Assembly (NCBI RefSeq): GCF_005239225.2
Contig: NC_133301.1
Span: 12,214,318-12,278,317 of the forward strand
DNA length: 64,000 nt
From: Populus alba
Lineage: Eukaryota; Streptophyta; Magnoliopsida; Malpighiales; Salicaceae
Reading direction: 5' to 3'
Shown: one piece after another, positions 22,400 to 34,299 of the stretch
How positions within the stretch are numbered: position 1 is the stretch's first letter
Layout of the letters: each line of letters begins with the position of its first letter
The notes under the pieces: generated by a model
Databases searched by the model: none
What the model was told of the DNA's origin: nothing
Seen by the model: the letters and a program-made list of their open reading frames with translations, nothing else
Translations under genes and position numbers: made by a program

Positions 22400-22880
22400 A
22401 ATCTTGGTGCTGTGTGATTTCTTTTTAAAACTAAGAGGTCTGGCTCTCCTGACAAAACGGGCATCGGGGTCGAGGTTAAATTTCTCGAAACAGCCACCAA
22501 AACCCTACACAACGGTGCTTCGTGGCCTAACATTCGTTTGTGGATTCAAGGGACTGAGGAGTTTGTATACCTTAAGCAGCTTCTCTTCTCTAGTGCCTAG
22601 ATAGATGGGGCCATATCCAATCAATTTACAGATGAATGGGGCTTTCAGCTTTGACCCACTGGTCAAGTACCGCTCCTCCTCAAGAACTCCGTCGTGAGGT
22701 CCGTTTTTCATGGTGGAAGAGAAGACAGAGCAGGTGGCCCTTGCCAACCCTCTCCCCCTTGTAGCTATCTTGCGAAAACCAGATGGGGGTGCTATGGTCA
22801 ATCTGTCCAAGAAGGGTAAAAATACCCCTGACTTTACGTATCCATGCTATCAGAAAGAAAGTGTCATGTGATGCGAATTG
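22400..22880. other. GC-richer island of unknown, possibly organellar, origin
   Basis: Base composition shifts abruptly from AT-rich flanks to nearly balanced sequence. It has long open stretches on both strands, including 22404-22604 (+) and 22810-22505 (-), with arginine- and serine-rich translations. Such islands in AT-rich plant intergenic DNA are often nuclear copies of plastid or mitochondrial DNA. I do not recognise the source gene, so this rests on composition only. Confidence 0.3.
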
Positions 22881-22899
22881 CCCTTTATGGAGTTCGCTT

Positions 22900-25800
22900 T
22901 CTAGAATAGTTATAAAATCTAGCCTGGTCGCCTATAACTTTTGTTTAAGTTTTGTGTCCTCGATTTAGCGAATTAATCTACGTCCAAATCAATCTAAATT
23001 AATTTAAACAATTATGATTTTGAAAAAAAATATATTCAAATTAGTCTTGTTTAAGTTTAATTAGGTTAATTTTCAACCCAATTAAATACATAACCTAATT
23101 CAAAAATAAATTGAGTTAACCTGCTAAGCTAATTTAGCAGAGAATAGCAGGAAAGAATAGTAAGAAACCTCAACCAAGCTTGTTTTGGTGCATTCTAAGA
23201 ATCGGCACCACAACCAACTATATAAACTATGACACAGTTTTTTTTTTTTTAAAAGAAACTTTAGTGCTGTTTTAATAATTATAATCATTGTTAAAAACCT
23301 ACTGGATTCAAGATCTGGATGACAAGTTAAAATGTTCATCCTAAATTTATCAGAGTCAACTTAACCTTCTACATTAAAAAAAAAAAAAAAAAAAAACAGG
23401 GTTTTTCTATTAGTTTGGTCCAAGCCAAATCCTAAATTAATGGATCATTGGATGGACCTACTGGGTCATGTTAAGCCTTATAACTATAATTCAAGTAGAA
23501 TTTGGAGGGACAAGATTCCCCTTCAAGCCTGTCAACTGTTGAATGATGGGAGAATCGTAGGACACAGTTCATACACGACAGTACAGCATAGGAATCTGGG
23601 CTGTCGAGGATCGATCAAAATGTTGGATTTGAATACGTGTATGGTGATGGGATTAGGGTGCACCAGAAGTCCAATGCACACCTTCTAATGGAACATTGAG
23701 TGCTTTGGTGTCCAAATCCAGGCTCTAAACTATCATATTACAGGATCAGCAGCAAGAGACAGAATGCCTGAGGTAAAGTCAGGCATCAGAGAAAGAGGAA
23801 CGGATTTTTCAAGGAAAATTGAGAGAGTGGTACCTCAAGAGAAAGGAGGGGCAGCTCTTAAACCAAGACAGGGCTTGATCAGGAATCTATGATCATACGG
23901 TCCTGATTAAAGAAAAATACAACCAAATGAGAACAACAAATCTGAAAATATAACCCTTTTTTTAGCAATTAGAAATTGTCACAACACAAACAAAAAAAAA
24001 GAAAAGCAAAAGCAGATAAAAGAAGGAAGGTAAAGCAAGAATAGGAATATAAATGAAGGGTCTGATAATTCAAAACGGTGCGAGTGAGATCTCTCATGCA
24101 AAAATGGTGATTTAGTTTTTGGGTTGTCTCTTTCCAAAGAAGGTACTGTATGTTTTGAAGCTTTTCTGTGCCAGCACTAAGGAAAAAGGCTTGAAAAAGA
24201 ACACAAGAATTAGAAATATCCCAGTTCTGATCTGCTGGTCAAGAAGATAAAAGAGGAGCTAAGATATCAATCGTTTTCAACCAAGATATTCACACATCAT
24301 GCTAGTACTTCTTTTCCTGGCCTTACTACTGTATCCAAGCTTTACAGAAACCGAAACAGCTTAAATTTACCAAATTGTTTCAGTAGCTTGGTAATGACAA
24401 CATACGACACATCCTTGCTCTCTTTTGAGAGAGAGAGAGAGAGAGGGGTGATTTAGTACCTGTTGTTTGCTGATGAATGCGAGCAAATTGTGCTTCAAGA
24501 GACCAGATTCTTGATCTATTACCGCTGAAACAAACCAGAGATGAAGTTTAGCCAGAAAAAGGTTTCAAGAGTGTGTTTTAGTCATACAAAAGAACAGTAA
24601 TGTTTCTTTTTCGTGGTAAAGAAAATTGACAGCAATAAAATGAGAGGCTACATGCAGTCCTACAAAAGCAAAAGGTCTGCTCTTTACAGTAGCAACCCCA
24701 TTTCTTAAAATCTCAAGAGAAGCTTTTTGATATCAGCATTCTTCCTTTTCCTGCCTCTAATAAAGCGATGGAGTACTGCAGGTGATGATTATAAAATGCA
24801 GAATCATCAATGGGGCAAGTTTTATAGCCTTTAAATGAGAAAAGCAGCAGGTGCCGCTATCCTTTTTTCTAGCTACCCATGATTTTTGAGACAAAACACA
24901 CTAAGACTTGATTGCAAGAAAAATCCAGGACCCTTTTTCAGGCTCTAACCATAAAGAGTGCCAACATGTCTGTTGCTGTATGTAATTCTGAATCATACAT
25001 TATGATTGCTTCATCTGAGAGATGATCGTGAAGACACTTCATTAATTCGTTTTAATTGAACTCGGCTAAGCTTTTTTTTCTCATCATTTTGAGTGATGGG
25101 CTTTCAGGCCCACTATTGTTTTACTAGTAAAAAAATTTTTGAAGTGTTTTTTATAATAAATATATTAATTTAATATTTTTTTATATTTAAAAATTAATTT
25201 TAAAACAAAAAAAAAAATAAAAACACTCTTCTCTCAATTTGTCCCTAAATACAAAAGGTGGTTCTCCACATATTGTTATGATGGAAATGCCTTCATGTGA
25301 AAAAAGCTCAAACCCAGATCAGAATTATTAAGAAGATTAAATATAAAAAAAAATGAAATTTGACTCCACATGACAACTTGTTTTTTTATAAGATATCTTG
25401 GATTTGAGAATGATCCCCTGAGATATAAAGTAATAAAACCTGTCTCAAAGGAGTACAAACGAAGGCTAGATTATAAGAATAAAATGAGCTCGTTCTTCCT
25501 TTTCTTCTTGATTTTTTTTTCCACTGTCAACTGTTGTTTCTAATTTGACAGCAATGTCTGAGCTAAATTCTTAGCCCTCTGATAAATTTAGCGATATGTT
25601 TCTGGACAGCTGTTCTTTCTCGAACTGGATTGTTAATTATTAAGGACTGGCTTCCCTCCATCAGGTTGCGCGGTCATGTTTCTGGGCAATTTCTTTTCAA
25701 GTTTGGGGCTGTGTTATGATCTGTTCTTCAAAGTTCAAGCTGCAGGATGATCACAATGCATTAAAGTAAGAAAAAAAGAAAAGAAAGCCGAGGGAAGGGA

Positions 25801-26800
25801 CCAGAAAGAGGAGAAAGAGAAAAGGGGACAGCGTTAAAAGCTTAGGAGAAAGCCCTAGCTAGTTGGACCACCTTGCAACCTCCACAGTGCTTACTCGAAT
25901 GGCAGAGGCAACCTTTACAATTTTTCATTGACGTGTCAGTTTCCTATTTGACCAAGTCTTGTGACGGTGATGCCTAAATTTGTGAGCCAATGGCATTTGG
26001 CCGTTCTTGTCTCCAAATTCTCAAAGTGCTCAATAGCCACAGATCGATCAGGATTTCTGTTTAAAGGCTGCATGGAGACTGTCAAGAATAAGATTTGACT
26101 GATAGTTTTTGTAAATTAATTTTATTTTCCATTTAATCCTCTTATTAATTATATTTGATTAAAAATAGTTTTTAACTTCAATAAGAAGTTAAGTTATTTT
26201 TTTACCATTGATTCAAAACTTTACTACAAATAAAACTTGGATTTTTTAAAGTTTAAATTGCTAATTATAGATGATCTTATTTTGAACATAAATTATTTAA
26301 AAAAAATAATATTAGAAACATGATTTAAAATTAATAGCGGAGTTACGGAGCTGAATAACCAAACTAAATTGAAGATTTTAGTTTAATTTTTTTTTTAATT
26401 ATAAAAATCAAACCAAATTTAATTTAATTTTGTGATTTGAATTAGTATTTAAAATTCAACCAAAATAAGATAAATATTATTTACACAATTTAATATATAA
26501 TGATATTAGTACATATATGTAACCTAACACTAAACATCATATATAAAACTACACCCTATTAGTTAAATCCTTCAATTATTTTTCCTTTTTTTTTCTTAAC
26601 TTGATTGCTAAATTTGATTGTTTGTATTTATTTATTGTATTATTTGACTTTGATATTTAGGTTTTTTCTTATGCTATTTTATAATTGATTAAACTTTTAA
26701 ACTATTTTTTTTAAAATAAATTGATGAAAACTCACTAAAAAGCTCATCTCATAAATAAATTGAGGAAACTTCTACTAGGTAATAAAGAGGAAAAAAAGAG
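22900..26800. other. Region without a recognised gene
   Basis: Contains poly-A runs near 23375, a GA microsatellite near 24428-24445 and an AT-rich repeat fragment at 25130-25215. Stretches at 23.4-25.0 and 25.5-26.1 kb are less AT-rich and could be transcribed, but no coding frame is convincing. Confidence 0.4.
25130..25215 (-). repeat. Dispersed AT-rich repeat fragment
   Basis: The blocks ttttttataataaatatatt and aaaaattaattttaaaac match the reverse orientation of the dispersed family. Truncated copy. Confidence 0.4.
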
Positions 26801-26827
26801 TGTTTAAAATTAAAATTAACACAAAAA

Positions 26828-27118
26828 ATTAGAGAATAATAATAAATTATATCCTGAAATCTCACATAACAGCTTAAGTTATTGGATTGAGATGATTCTT
26901 TAACATGTATCATAACCTTGATGATCAAGTGGTCTCAAATTTGAATCTCACCATCTCCATTTATTTAATAAAAATTAAGCACAATGTAATATGGATCTGT
27001 GCAAGTTTCAAACTCTAAAGGCTTTTATTTAAGAGGATGTATTAAAAATAATATAAATCATATCCTGAAATTTTATCAAACAGTTTAAGTTATTAAATTA
27101 AAATTATTATTTGATAAG
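26828..27118 (+). mobile_element. TRIM-like miniature LTR element, copy 3
   Basis: Best-preserved copy. The left terminal repeat (about 26828-26905) has atcctgaaatctcacataac and ends aaca. It is followed by tgtatcataacc, a degenerate match to the initiator-tRNA primer-binding site TGGTATCAGAGC. The noncoding interior has a tRNA-like box (tttgaatctcacc), a purine-rich tract (aagagga) near 27031, and then the right terminal repeat from 27039. Terminal repeats are about 80 bp and the whole is under 300 bp, so it is nonautonomous. Confidence 0.6.
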
Positions 27119-27802
27119 AAGATGAATTCGACACGGAGAGATGATGTAAAATTATCTTGGAAAATATAAAGTTGATAGCACTGCCTATTAATTCCTAGGC
27201 TTCTAAATAGGAGGTTGATAATCAGTAGATTTATAATTCAGCAGGCTTGCAATTTCCATTAATTGTCAAGAAAACAAAAATAAAAAAAAACACCAAGAAT
27301 ATCAGTTAATGTTTTCTATCAAAGCATTCCACACCAAAAACAACCTATGAAATAACAACATGATGTCATCCATTAAAACTTGGGGGGGAGTCATCTTTGC
27401 TGAGATCATTTCATCTTCACATGATCTGTGTAAAATTCTGCTCGTTTTGAATCTTATTCGAACACCATTCCCGTCCAAGTCTTTAGCATCCTTTAATGGC
27501 CAGCGTTCTTATGCCCGTATCTTTTTATCCGGGGTCCATATTTGCTGTGGAAGAACACTGAGTTCGGGATATGATTCTTCCCAACTTTGGTGCTATACAC
27601 TGATCAAATAATACTCCATTCATCCAAATGTTGTGCTTGGTTAGAAACTTTAGGCAGCAAATTGAACGGTGGATCTCATTTTCTAAAATTCACTCTCGAG
27701 TTTATTTACTTGTCGTGAAACTGTAACCTGTTTAATTTAATTTTCTAAGTTGTCAAAAAAATCATCACATATAGCATTATTTAGCAATTTTTTTATTAGA
27801 TT

Positions 27803-27966
27803 AACGTAGGTGTCCGGATTAGTTTACGCGTATCTTGATTATTCCCACGGATCTTGAAGTTAACGATCATGTAAGCCTCTGGTGGTTCTAAAGTTTGTAA
27901 AATTCAAACTGGTGATCTCTAAAAAGCAAATCTAAAATCTGATCAATTGAGTTATACCCTTCAAGT
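27803..27966 (-). mobile_element. tRNA-derived SINE, diverged copy
   Basis: On the minus strand it begins GGGTATAACTCAATTGATCAG, resembling a tRNA A box (family form TAGCTCAATTGGTCAG). The B-box region CAGTTTGAATTT follows about 40 bases on, and then a conserved tail with CTTACATGATCGTTAACTTC. Related copies occur near 55.1-55.25 and 63.83-63.96 kb. Heavily mutated, so old. Confidence 0.5.
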
Positions 27967-28437
27967 TTTATTATCCAGCAATTGTTCACACTTGAGCCCT
28001 TGTCCGCTAGAGAAAAGGAGATTTGGAATTCATGAAAAATTACAATCTTAATATCCAAACTTAGAGTTATACACACACTCACGCATATCATGGTTCACGG
28101 GATAAGAAGTAAATTCACTTAGGAATCAGCAACTTTTAAGATAAACATTAATTAATTAGAATAACTTGAAACGACTAATAATCATCTCAATGAGCTATCA
28201 AGATTGAATTCCATTTACCTTTCATTCCATGACTTGACCAATGGGAGACACAACAATATATATGTTTCTCGGCGCCACCTTGGAATCCGATCGCAAGGAA
28301 TCCCACGAGATCATGCCAAGAAGGGAACCATTATTGAGCTTTATAACAAAGAATTTAGTTGGTCTTCGAAAGCAGAATGCTTTACATTAGGAATTTAGTT
28401 GTAACCAGAAATGAACATGAATCCTAAGCCAAGAATG

Positions 28438-30960
28438 TTAGAAAAATATATTTCCTACATGTTTCAACACTTAATGATTCTAGACAATTATTTCAATACT
28501 TAATCAATCTAGAAAAATATGTATGTATCATATTAATTTTTTTATGTATTTATATGCTTGGCATAGTAAAATTATCTTATATATATGGTATTATAGCTCA
28601 TTTCTTTCTATATTGATTAATGTTAATTTGATTTTATAAACACTAAACATGTCCCTCTTTGCTGAGAATTTCAATATTCAATTATCGAGGAGTTTTGATG
28701 AGTATTTCCCTAAAGTGTTTTTTTTTTTTTTTTAAATCAGTTTATGCACATAGAAGAATATGATGGTAAACATAGGAGAACATGATGGTGATTAATTCAA
28801 TGAAGGCAATATTTGTTGAAGCGATGCAACAAAACCGGCTTAAAATGAATAAGGATTTTGAGTAAAATTATAAATAGAGTTTAAAGTCATTGGTTGTAAA
28901 AAGGGTTTATAAAACCAAAAAGATGTTTATGGTAATATGGAGCAATATAAAGCTAAACTTGTAGCTAAGGGTTATTAAAAAAAGAAAAAAAAAAAAGGAA
29001 GGCATATACTATAATAAAACCTTCTCTCTAGTTTCTAAGAATGATTCATTTGGAATAATAATGACATTAATAACTCATTTTGATTTAGAGCTACATCATA
29101 TGTGAAAATAAAATTTTTATATGAAAATTTGGATGAAGATGTATATATAAATCAGCTTGAAGGCTTTTGCGATGACAAAAATAGCTAATTAGTTTATAAG
29201 GTAAAGAAATATATATTAAAACAAGTCTCCCGATAGTGGTGTATTAAATTTCACAATGTTATAGTCTTATATGATTTTATTGAGAATATTGTTAATCAAT
29301 ATATATACCTTGCGGTTTGTGGGAACAAATATATCTTTCTTAACCTATATATAAATGATATTCTGTTTACAAGTAGTGACTTGGGTTTGCTATATGATAC
29401 AAAACAATTTCTTTCTCACAATATTGATATGAAGGATTTAGGTGTAGTTCTTTATGTCATTGGCACAAATATTCATATAGAGAGATCTCAAAGATTTTGG
29501 AAAGATTATGGATGTCAAGTTGTGCACCTTTAGTAAAACTTATTATCAAATGGGATAAATTCAATTAGAATCAATGCCTATAAAATACATTAGAAAAGAA
29601 GTAGACGTGTAACATTCCCAATACATTTGTAGTTGGCAGTTTGATTTAAGCATAAGTCTATACAAGACCTGACTTGACCTTTGCAATAGGAATGTTGGGA
29701 ATGCTCCAAAGTAATCTAGGAATGGACTATTGGAAAGCTACTAAAAAAATCATTAGGTACCTACAATGAATCAAGGATTACAAGTTAACTTACAGACACA
29801 CTAACCATCTTGAGGTGATTGGTTATGTAAACTTGGATTTTGCTTGTTGTGTAGACACAAGAAAGTCTACTTCATAATACATTTTGCTTCTTGCTGGAGG
29901 AGTTATATCTTGGAGAAGTACTAAGAAAATTATTGTTGCTTCATCTACTATGGAAGCATTATTCATTGCATGCTATGAAGCAACGACACAATCGATCTTG
30001 GTCTTAAAGTTGTCGATTCTATATCAACACAAAAAAAGATATATTGTGATAGTTCAACTATGTTTTTTTTTTCCCCCCTCTAAGGAATAACAAGAATGGA
30101 AGCCAAAACAAGCATATCGACATAAAATATCTCATTGTGAGAGAGAAATGAATGAACATGAAGTTCTTATTGAGCATATTAGCACAAAGCTAACCCATTT
30201 GATGCTTGACTTCACTTACTTCTAGTTTATAGTTTAGATATTTTTCTTTATGTTATTCTTACATACTAAAGTGATGTTATATGTATATAAAGTAATATTT
30301 TCTATATCTATTAGGATATATAAAGGTGGATTCAAATGACTTATTGGAAGCTCATTCATAAAGTTTATTTGTTTATTAAGTACTTATTTTTTTAGGATGC
30401 AATATATTCTTATATATGCAAGAAAGTACTTGATTATAAAGTATGACCGCTATGCTATTCTTGATTTAAGTGTGAGTGTTTTCATTTACTAGATATTTTA
30501 AACTCTATAAAGATATTATCATTTTACAGGTGATGTTATATATCCAAGTGAGAGAATCTTAGAAAGATATTCTTAAGATAGCCCATATGTCATGTAGATT
30601 TTAAATTAAGTGATAATTAAGACTTGGAGTCTACTAGGACTCTAGTAATGGGCCAAGCATATCTATAATAAATGAATAGGTAAAAGTTAGATAATATATA
30701 AAGGAGCTCTGATCTAAGTCAAAAAAGTTATGCATCTTCCATCCACATAAAATAATTATAAAGTTTGGTATGGATTAGAAGACTCTTTATTTTTGATAAT
30801 ACAAAGATTTTTGAATAATTACATTAACACTTAATTAATTATAGTAGAAAATATGTATCCTATTAATTTTCTGTCGTGTTACATATTTGGCATATTAAAA
30901 TTATCTTACAAAGAATACTTTTTGTATAGGTATAACAATCCTTTAAATCTAGATCAATAA
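28438..30960 (+). mobile_element. Decayed, internally deleted Ty1/copia retrotransposon
   Basis: Related terminal segments occur at both ends: tgttagaaaaatatattt from 28438 and tcttagaaagatattctt from 30558. Shared downstream blocks are aaaatatgtat and ttggcatagtaaaattatct near 28510-28580, matching 30850-30910. Polymerase remnants lie between them. The purine-rich aagtgagagaa precedes the right repeat. At about 2.5 kb it is well below a full copia length, and no gag or integrase is visible, so the 5' internal part is deleted. Confidence 0.7.
28880..30220 (+). pseudogene. Ty1/copia reverse transcriptase-RNase H remnant
   Basis: Fragments in the canonical copia order: EQYKAKLVAKGY near 28945, then DLELHHM and NLDEDVYINQLEGF near 29080-29165 with frame breaks, LYINDILFTSSDLG near 29350 (the catalytic YVDD has become YIND), DMKDLGVVLYVIG near 29430, and CVDTRKSTS-stop-YILLLAGGVISWRS near 29850, followed by ASSTMEALFIACYEATTQ. 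In-frame stops and the changed YVDD show that it is dead. Confidence 0.85.
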
Positions 30961-30999
30961 AAGAAATAAATATCAAATGAATCAATTTGCAAGAAGGAT

Positions 31000-32700
31000 C
31001 AATTTTCTTCATATGATACAAGTCTAGAAGATGCGATGATGCACCCCAAATTTAAAAAAGAATCAGAACCTTATACTTCGAGAATTTCAAATTTGGTGCA
31101 AAAGCAATATTACCATCTTCATTGGTCGCTTAGGATCATGACAAGAAATGGATTTCATCTTCCATTTTATGGCATGGAGGAGGAGAGAATAACAGAATCC
31201 GTTTCCAACTAGGTTGAAAACACAAATCCTACTGTGCAGGCTAAGACGTCATGACTCATTGCTGATCCGGCGACGGGACCACGCCATTAAATCTCCATTG
31301 TCAAGAGAGCGATGACTTGTCACCCTTTTGGATGGCGAGTAAAATTAAGACTTCTATAAGTATATATCCAGTGGGATTTTGGGGAGAAATTAATCACAAC
31401 TTGATGTGTCGCCATGGCTGTGGTGGATGAAGGAGACATGGAATTTTCATGCTTCAAGAAATCTTGGATGATCATTGGGAGCAAGTATGCCTAAAAACAT
31501 GTTGATCTACCTTTGCAAGTTCATCTTCTGTTTATGCAACCCAATTCCACCAAAATGCATGCACCATTTCCAAGATACAAATATCACCTTAGCTAATGAT
31601 CTTGTAATTGGTATCAGATCCCAAAAGTTATAATTATTTTTATGTTATATATATATATATATATATATTAAAATGGTTGAATTTATGGATTATATTATAA
31701 TAGTAAAGCTACAAAGAGCTTAAGCGGAAAGAAATTTGAAGATGAGTTATCTATATCATATCCAATGTAGTCTTCGATTTAACTGCACCAAATTTTGGAA
31801 TATATTTTTTGAAATTTATGTATTTAGATTGTAATGGTAAGAGAAAAAGGACTTAAGTGAAATAAAAATGAAAATATGTTACTGCCTTTCATTTCATATC
31901 TATCCGTTTTTTTTTTAATCCTTTTATTGTGTAATATATTCATAATTAAACACTCACCTCAATAGCCTTCTACATCTAGCTTTTCACCCTCTCTGCCTCT
32001 TACTTTCTCACAATTATTATAATATTTCTTCATTAATCATCCAGCCTTGCACCTTCAGCCACCTTCTTTGTCGTGATTATCATCCTTTTATTAAGCAGCT
32101 GTTTGTGATGGGTGAAATAGTTTATTATATTCCATCAAATAGTTTTTAAATCAGAGAACAAGAATTTGAGAAAATGCCATTCACATGGAAGAATACGCAA
32201 AATATCAATATTGCTTTCAATATTGTTCGATGTTATAAGCAACCTTTGTATTTAAGAACTCTCAAGGAAGATACCAAAGAGCCCTTGGTTTCGGATTCCA
32301 TTTACTTTTAGACTTTCTATTAGTCTGCGGAGAAATTTTGATATTTTGTACTAACAAAATAAGTTCAAATATTCATTGTCTTCACTTAAATAACATTCCT
32401 ATGCAATATAATATTTCTCTAAAAAAATAGAAGAAGAAGAAAAATAATGATGTTTTAAAATCCAAGACATTAGAAATATAGTTTTTTCCTAGTTAGATTA
32501 TGAGTTGATTAAGTGTTCATAATTCAATTAAATTCACTCTTCATAACTAAGGAAGATGATATCTATACGAAAGACTCTTGGGACCTAAATTTTTTTTTTT
32601 TGGTAGATTTGGAGACTCTCGGATGCTTAAGTTAGTAGCGACAATAAATGGACCAATTTTTTTTTTTTAAATAAAAAAGTAATAATGATAACTTGGAAAA
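31000..32700. other. Intergenic, no gene seen
   Basis: Mixed AT-rich sequence downstream of the copia remnant with an (AT)n run near 31648-31668. No coding frame with a domain. Confidence 0.5.
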
Positions 32701-34260
32701 AAAAATTGTAAAAGAAAATTGGTGAACCAACCCGAGTTAGTCTGTCAAACCCGTAGGCCAAGTCATCAGATTATGATAATTTGTTAGAAAATAAAACATA
32801 AAACAACCACAAAGTTGAAAAGAAAATAAGTTAAAAAATGTTAATCCAAGTTAACTTTTCAAACTCAATTTAGAAAATAAGTTAAAAAAAAAGTTGATAT
32901 GGGGCATTAGACCAGCAACAATCAATTTACAAAAACCACGAGGTTTAATTCTTAACCAATTAAATATTAAAGGATTAACTTGAAAAAATTATCAATACCA
33001 CAAAGGGTCCAAAACAAAAGATGACAATTAAAAGTAAGAGGATTCAAATTGAAATTCAAAATAAATTCTATTTTTTATTGAAAAGTGAAAGGGAAAAGAA
33101 AATAAGTTTTAAAAAATATCAATATACATTAACTTTTCAACCCGTGATCCAGAATATTAGATCAAAAACACCATATCTAGAAAAATCACGAAACTCAATT
33201 CTGAACCAATTAAATGTTGAAGGATTAACTTGTAAAAAGAATATCAATACCACAAAAGGATCCAAAACAAAAGATGAAAATTAAAAGAATAAGGATTAAA
33301 ATTGAAATACAAAATAAATCTTATTTTTTATTGAAGGATGAAATTGAAAAGAAAAATCATTTTTAAAAAGCCCAAATAAAATAATCAAAAGAATGAGAGT
33401 CAAAATGAAAAAAAATATATATATGGTAAATTGAGGTTAAAGAATGAAATTGAAAAAAAATAAAACTTCTATAAATGGGCCAAGAATAAAAATTAAAAAT
33501 CAAAAGAATAAGGACTAAAATTAAAATACCAACTATAAATATGATCAAACTATAATCTTCAAGAGATGAGAGAGAAAAGAAGAAGAAAGCCCACCGGCTA
33601 TAAACCAGACCAAGATCACTGACATGCACCACACTACCAGGAAGAGGACACGATGGTGCTTCAAATGACACAATTGAAGGGTAGTTTTAAATGCCAAGAG
33701 GAGTCGCACAAATAGCGAGGACACCTCCCACGTGCTGAGGGTGTGCCACATGGTCCCCAATGTTTTTGTTTATTTTATTTCTTATATTTGGTAAATTATC
33801 AAATTGCTCCTTAGCTAATTTTTTAATAATGAAAAAAACCATTACAAAAAGAAGAAAAAGCTCTTTGACACTAGTTTTAAACTTTTTTTCTTTTAAGGGC
33901 ATTTTGGTTGTTTTACAATATTTTTTGTATTTTGTATTTTGTTAAATACTAAATTACCTCTCAGCTGAACTAATATGATAATAATAATAAAAATCATTAT
34001 AAAAATATAAAATGTCCCCTTAATGTCATTTTTTTTTTTTTTTACTTCCAAATGTATTTTGGTGTCTTTACTCTGCATTTGAAATGAAAAAAAACTTATT
34101 TATACCCAGTCAATTTGATAATGACTCATGGACCTTATCAAATGATCTAAATACCCCTAATAACCAATGTAAGGTTTTTTTTTTGACAGAAGGGAAAATT
34201 GTGAAATAATTGTTCTAATGAACAATAATTTCACTCACAAGTTATAGTGAAAATCTCTAT
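32700..34260 (+). repeat. Unclassified large dispersed repeat, copy 1
   Basis: It contains two tandem units with a 250-bp period (aaccaattaaatattaaagg at 32954 and aaccaattaaatgttgaagg at 33204). Purine-rich blocks follow (attgaaggatgaaattgaaa; aagaataaggactaaaatt), then a GC-richer patch with caccacact and gaagaggac, and a T-rich tail containing tttgacactagttttaa. The same order appears at 41.6-42.95 and 56.7-58.1 kb, all in one orientation. No coding capacity. It may be a nonautonomous LTR or Helitron-like element. Confidence 0.6.
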
Positions 34261-34299
34261 CAATTAACTTTTGTTAATGTTGGGGTTATAAAATACAAT

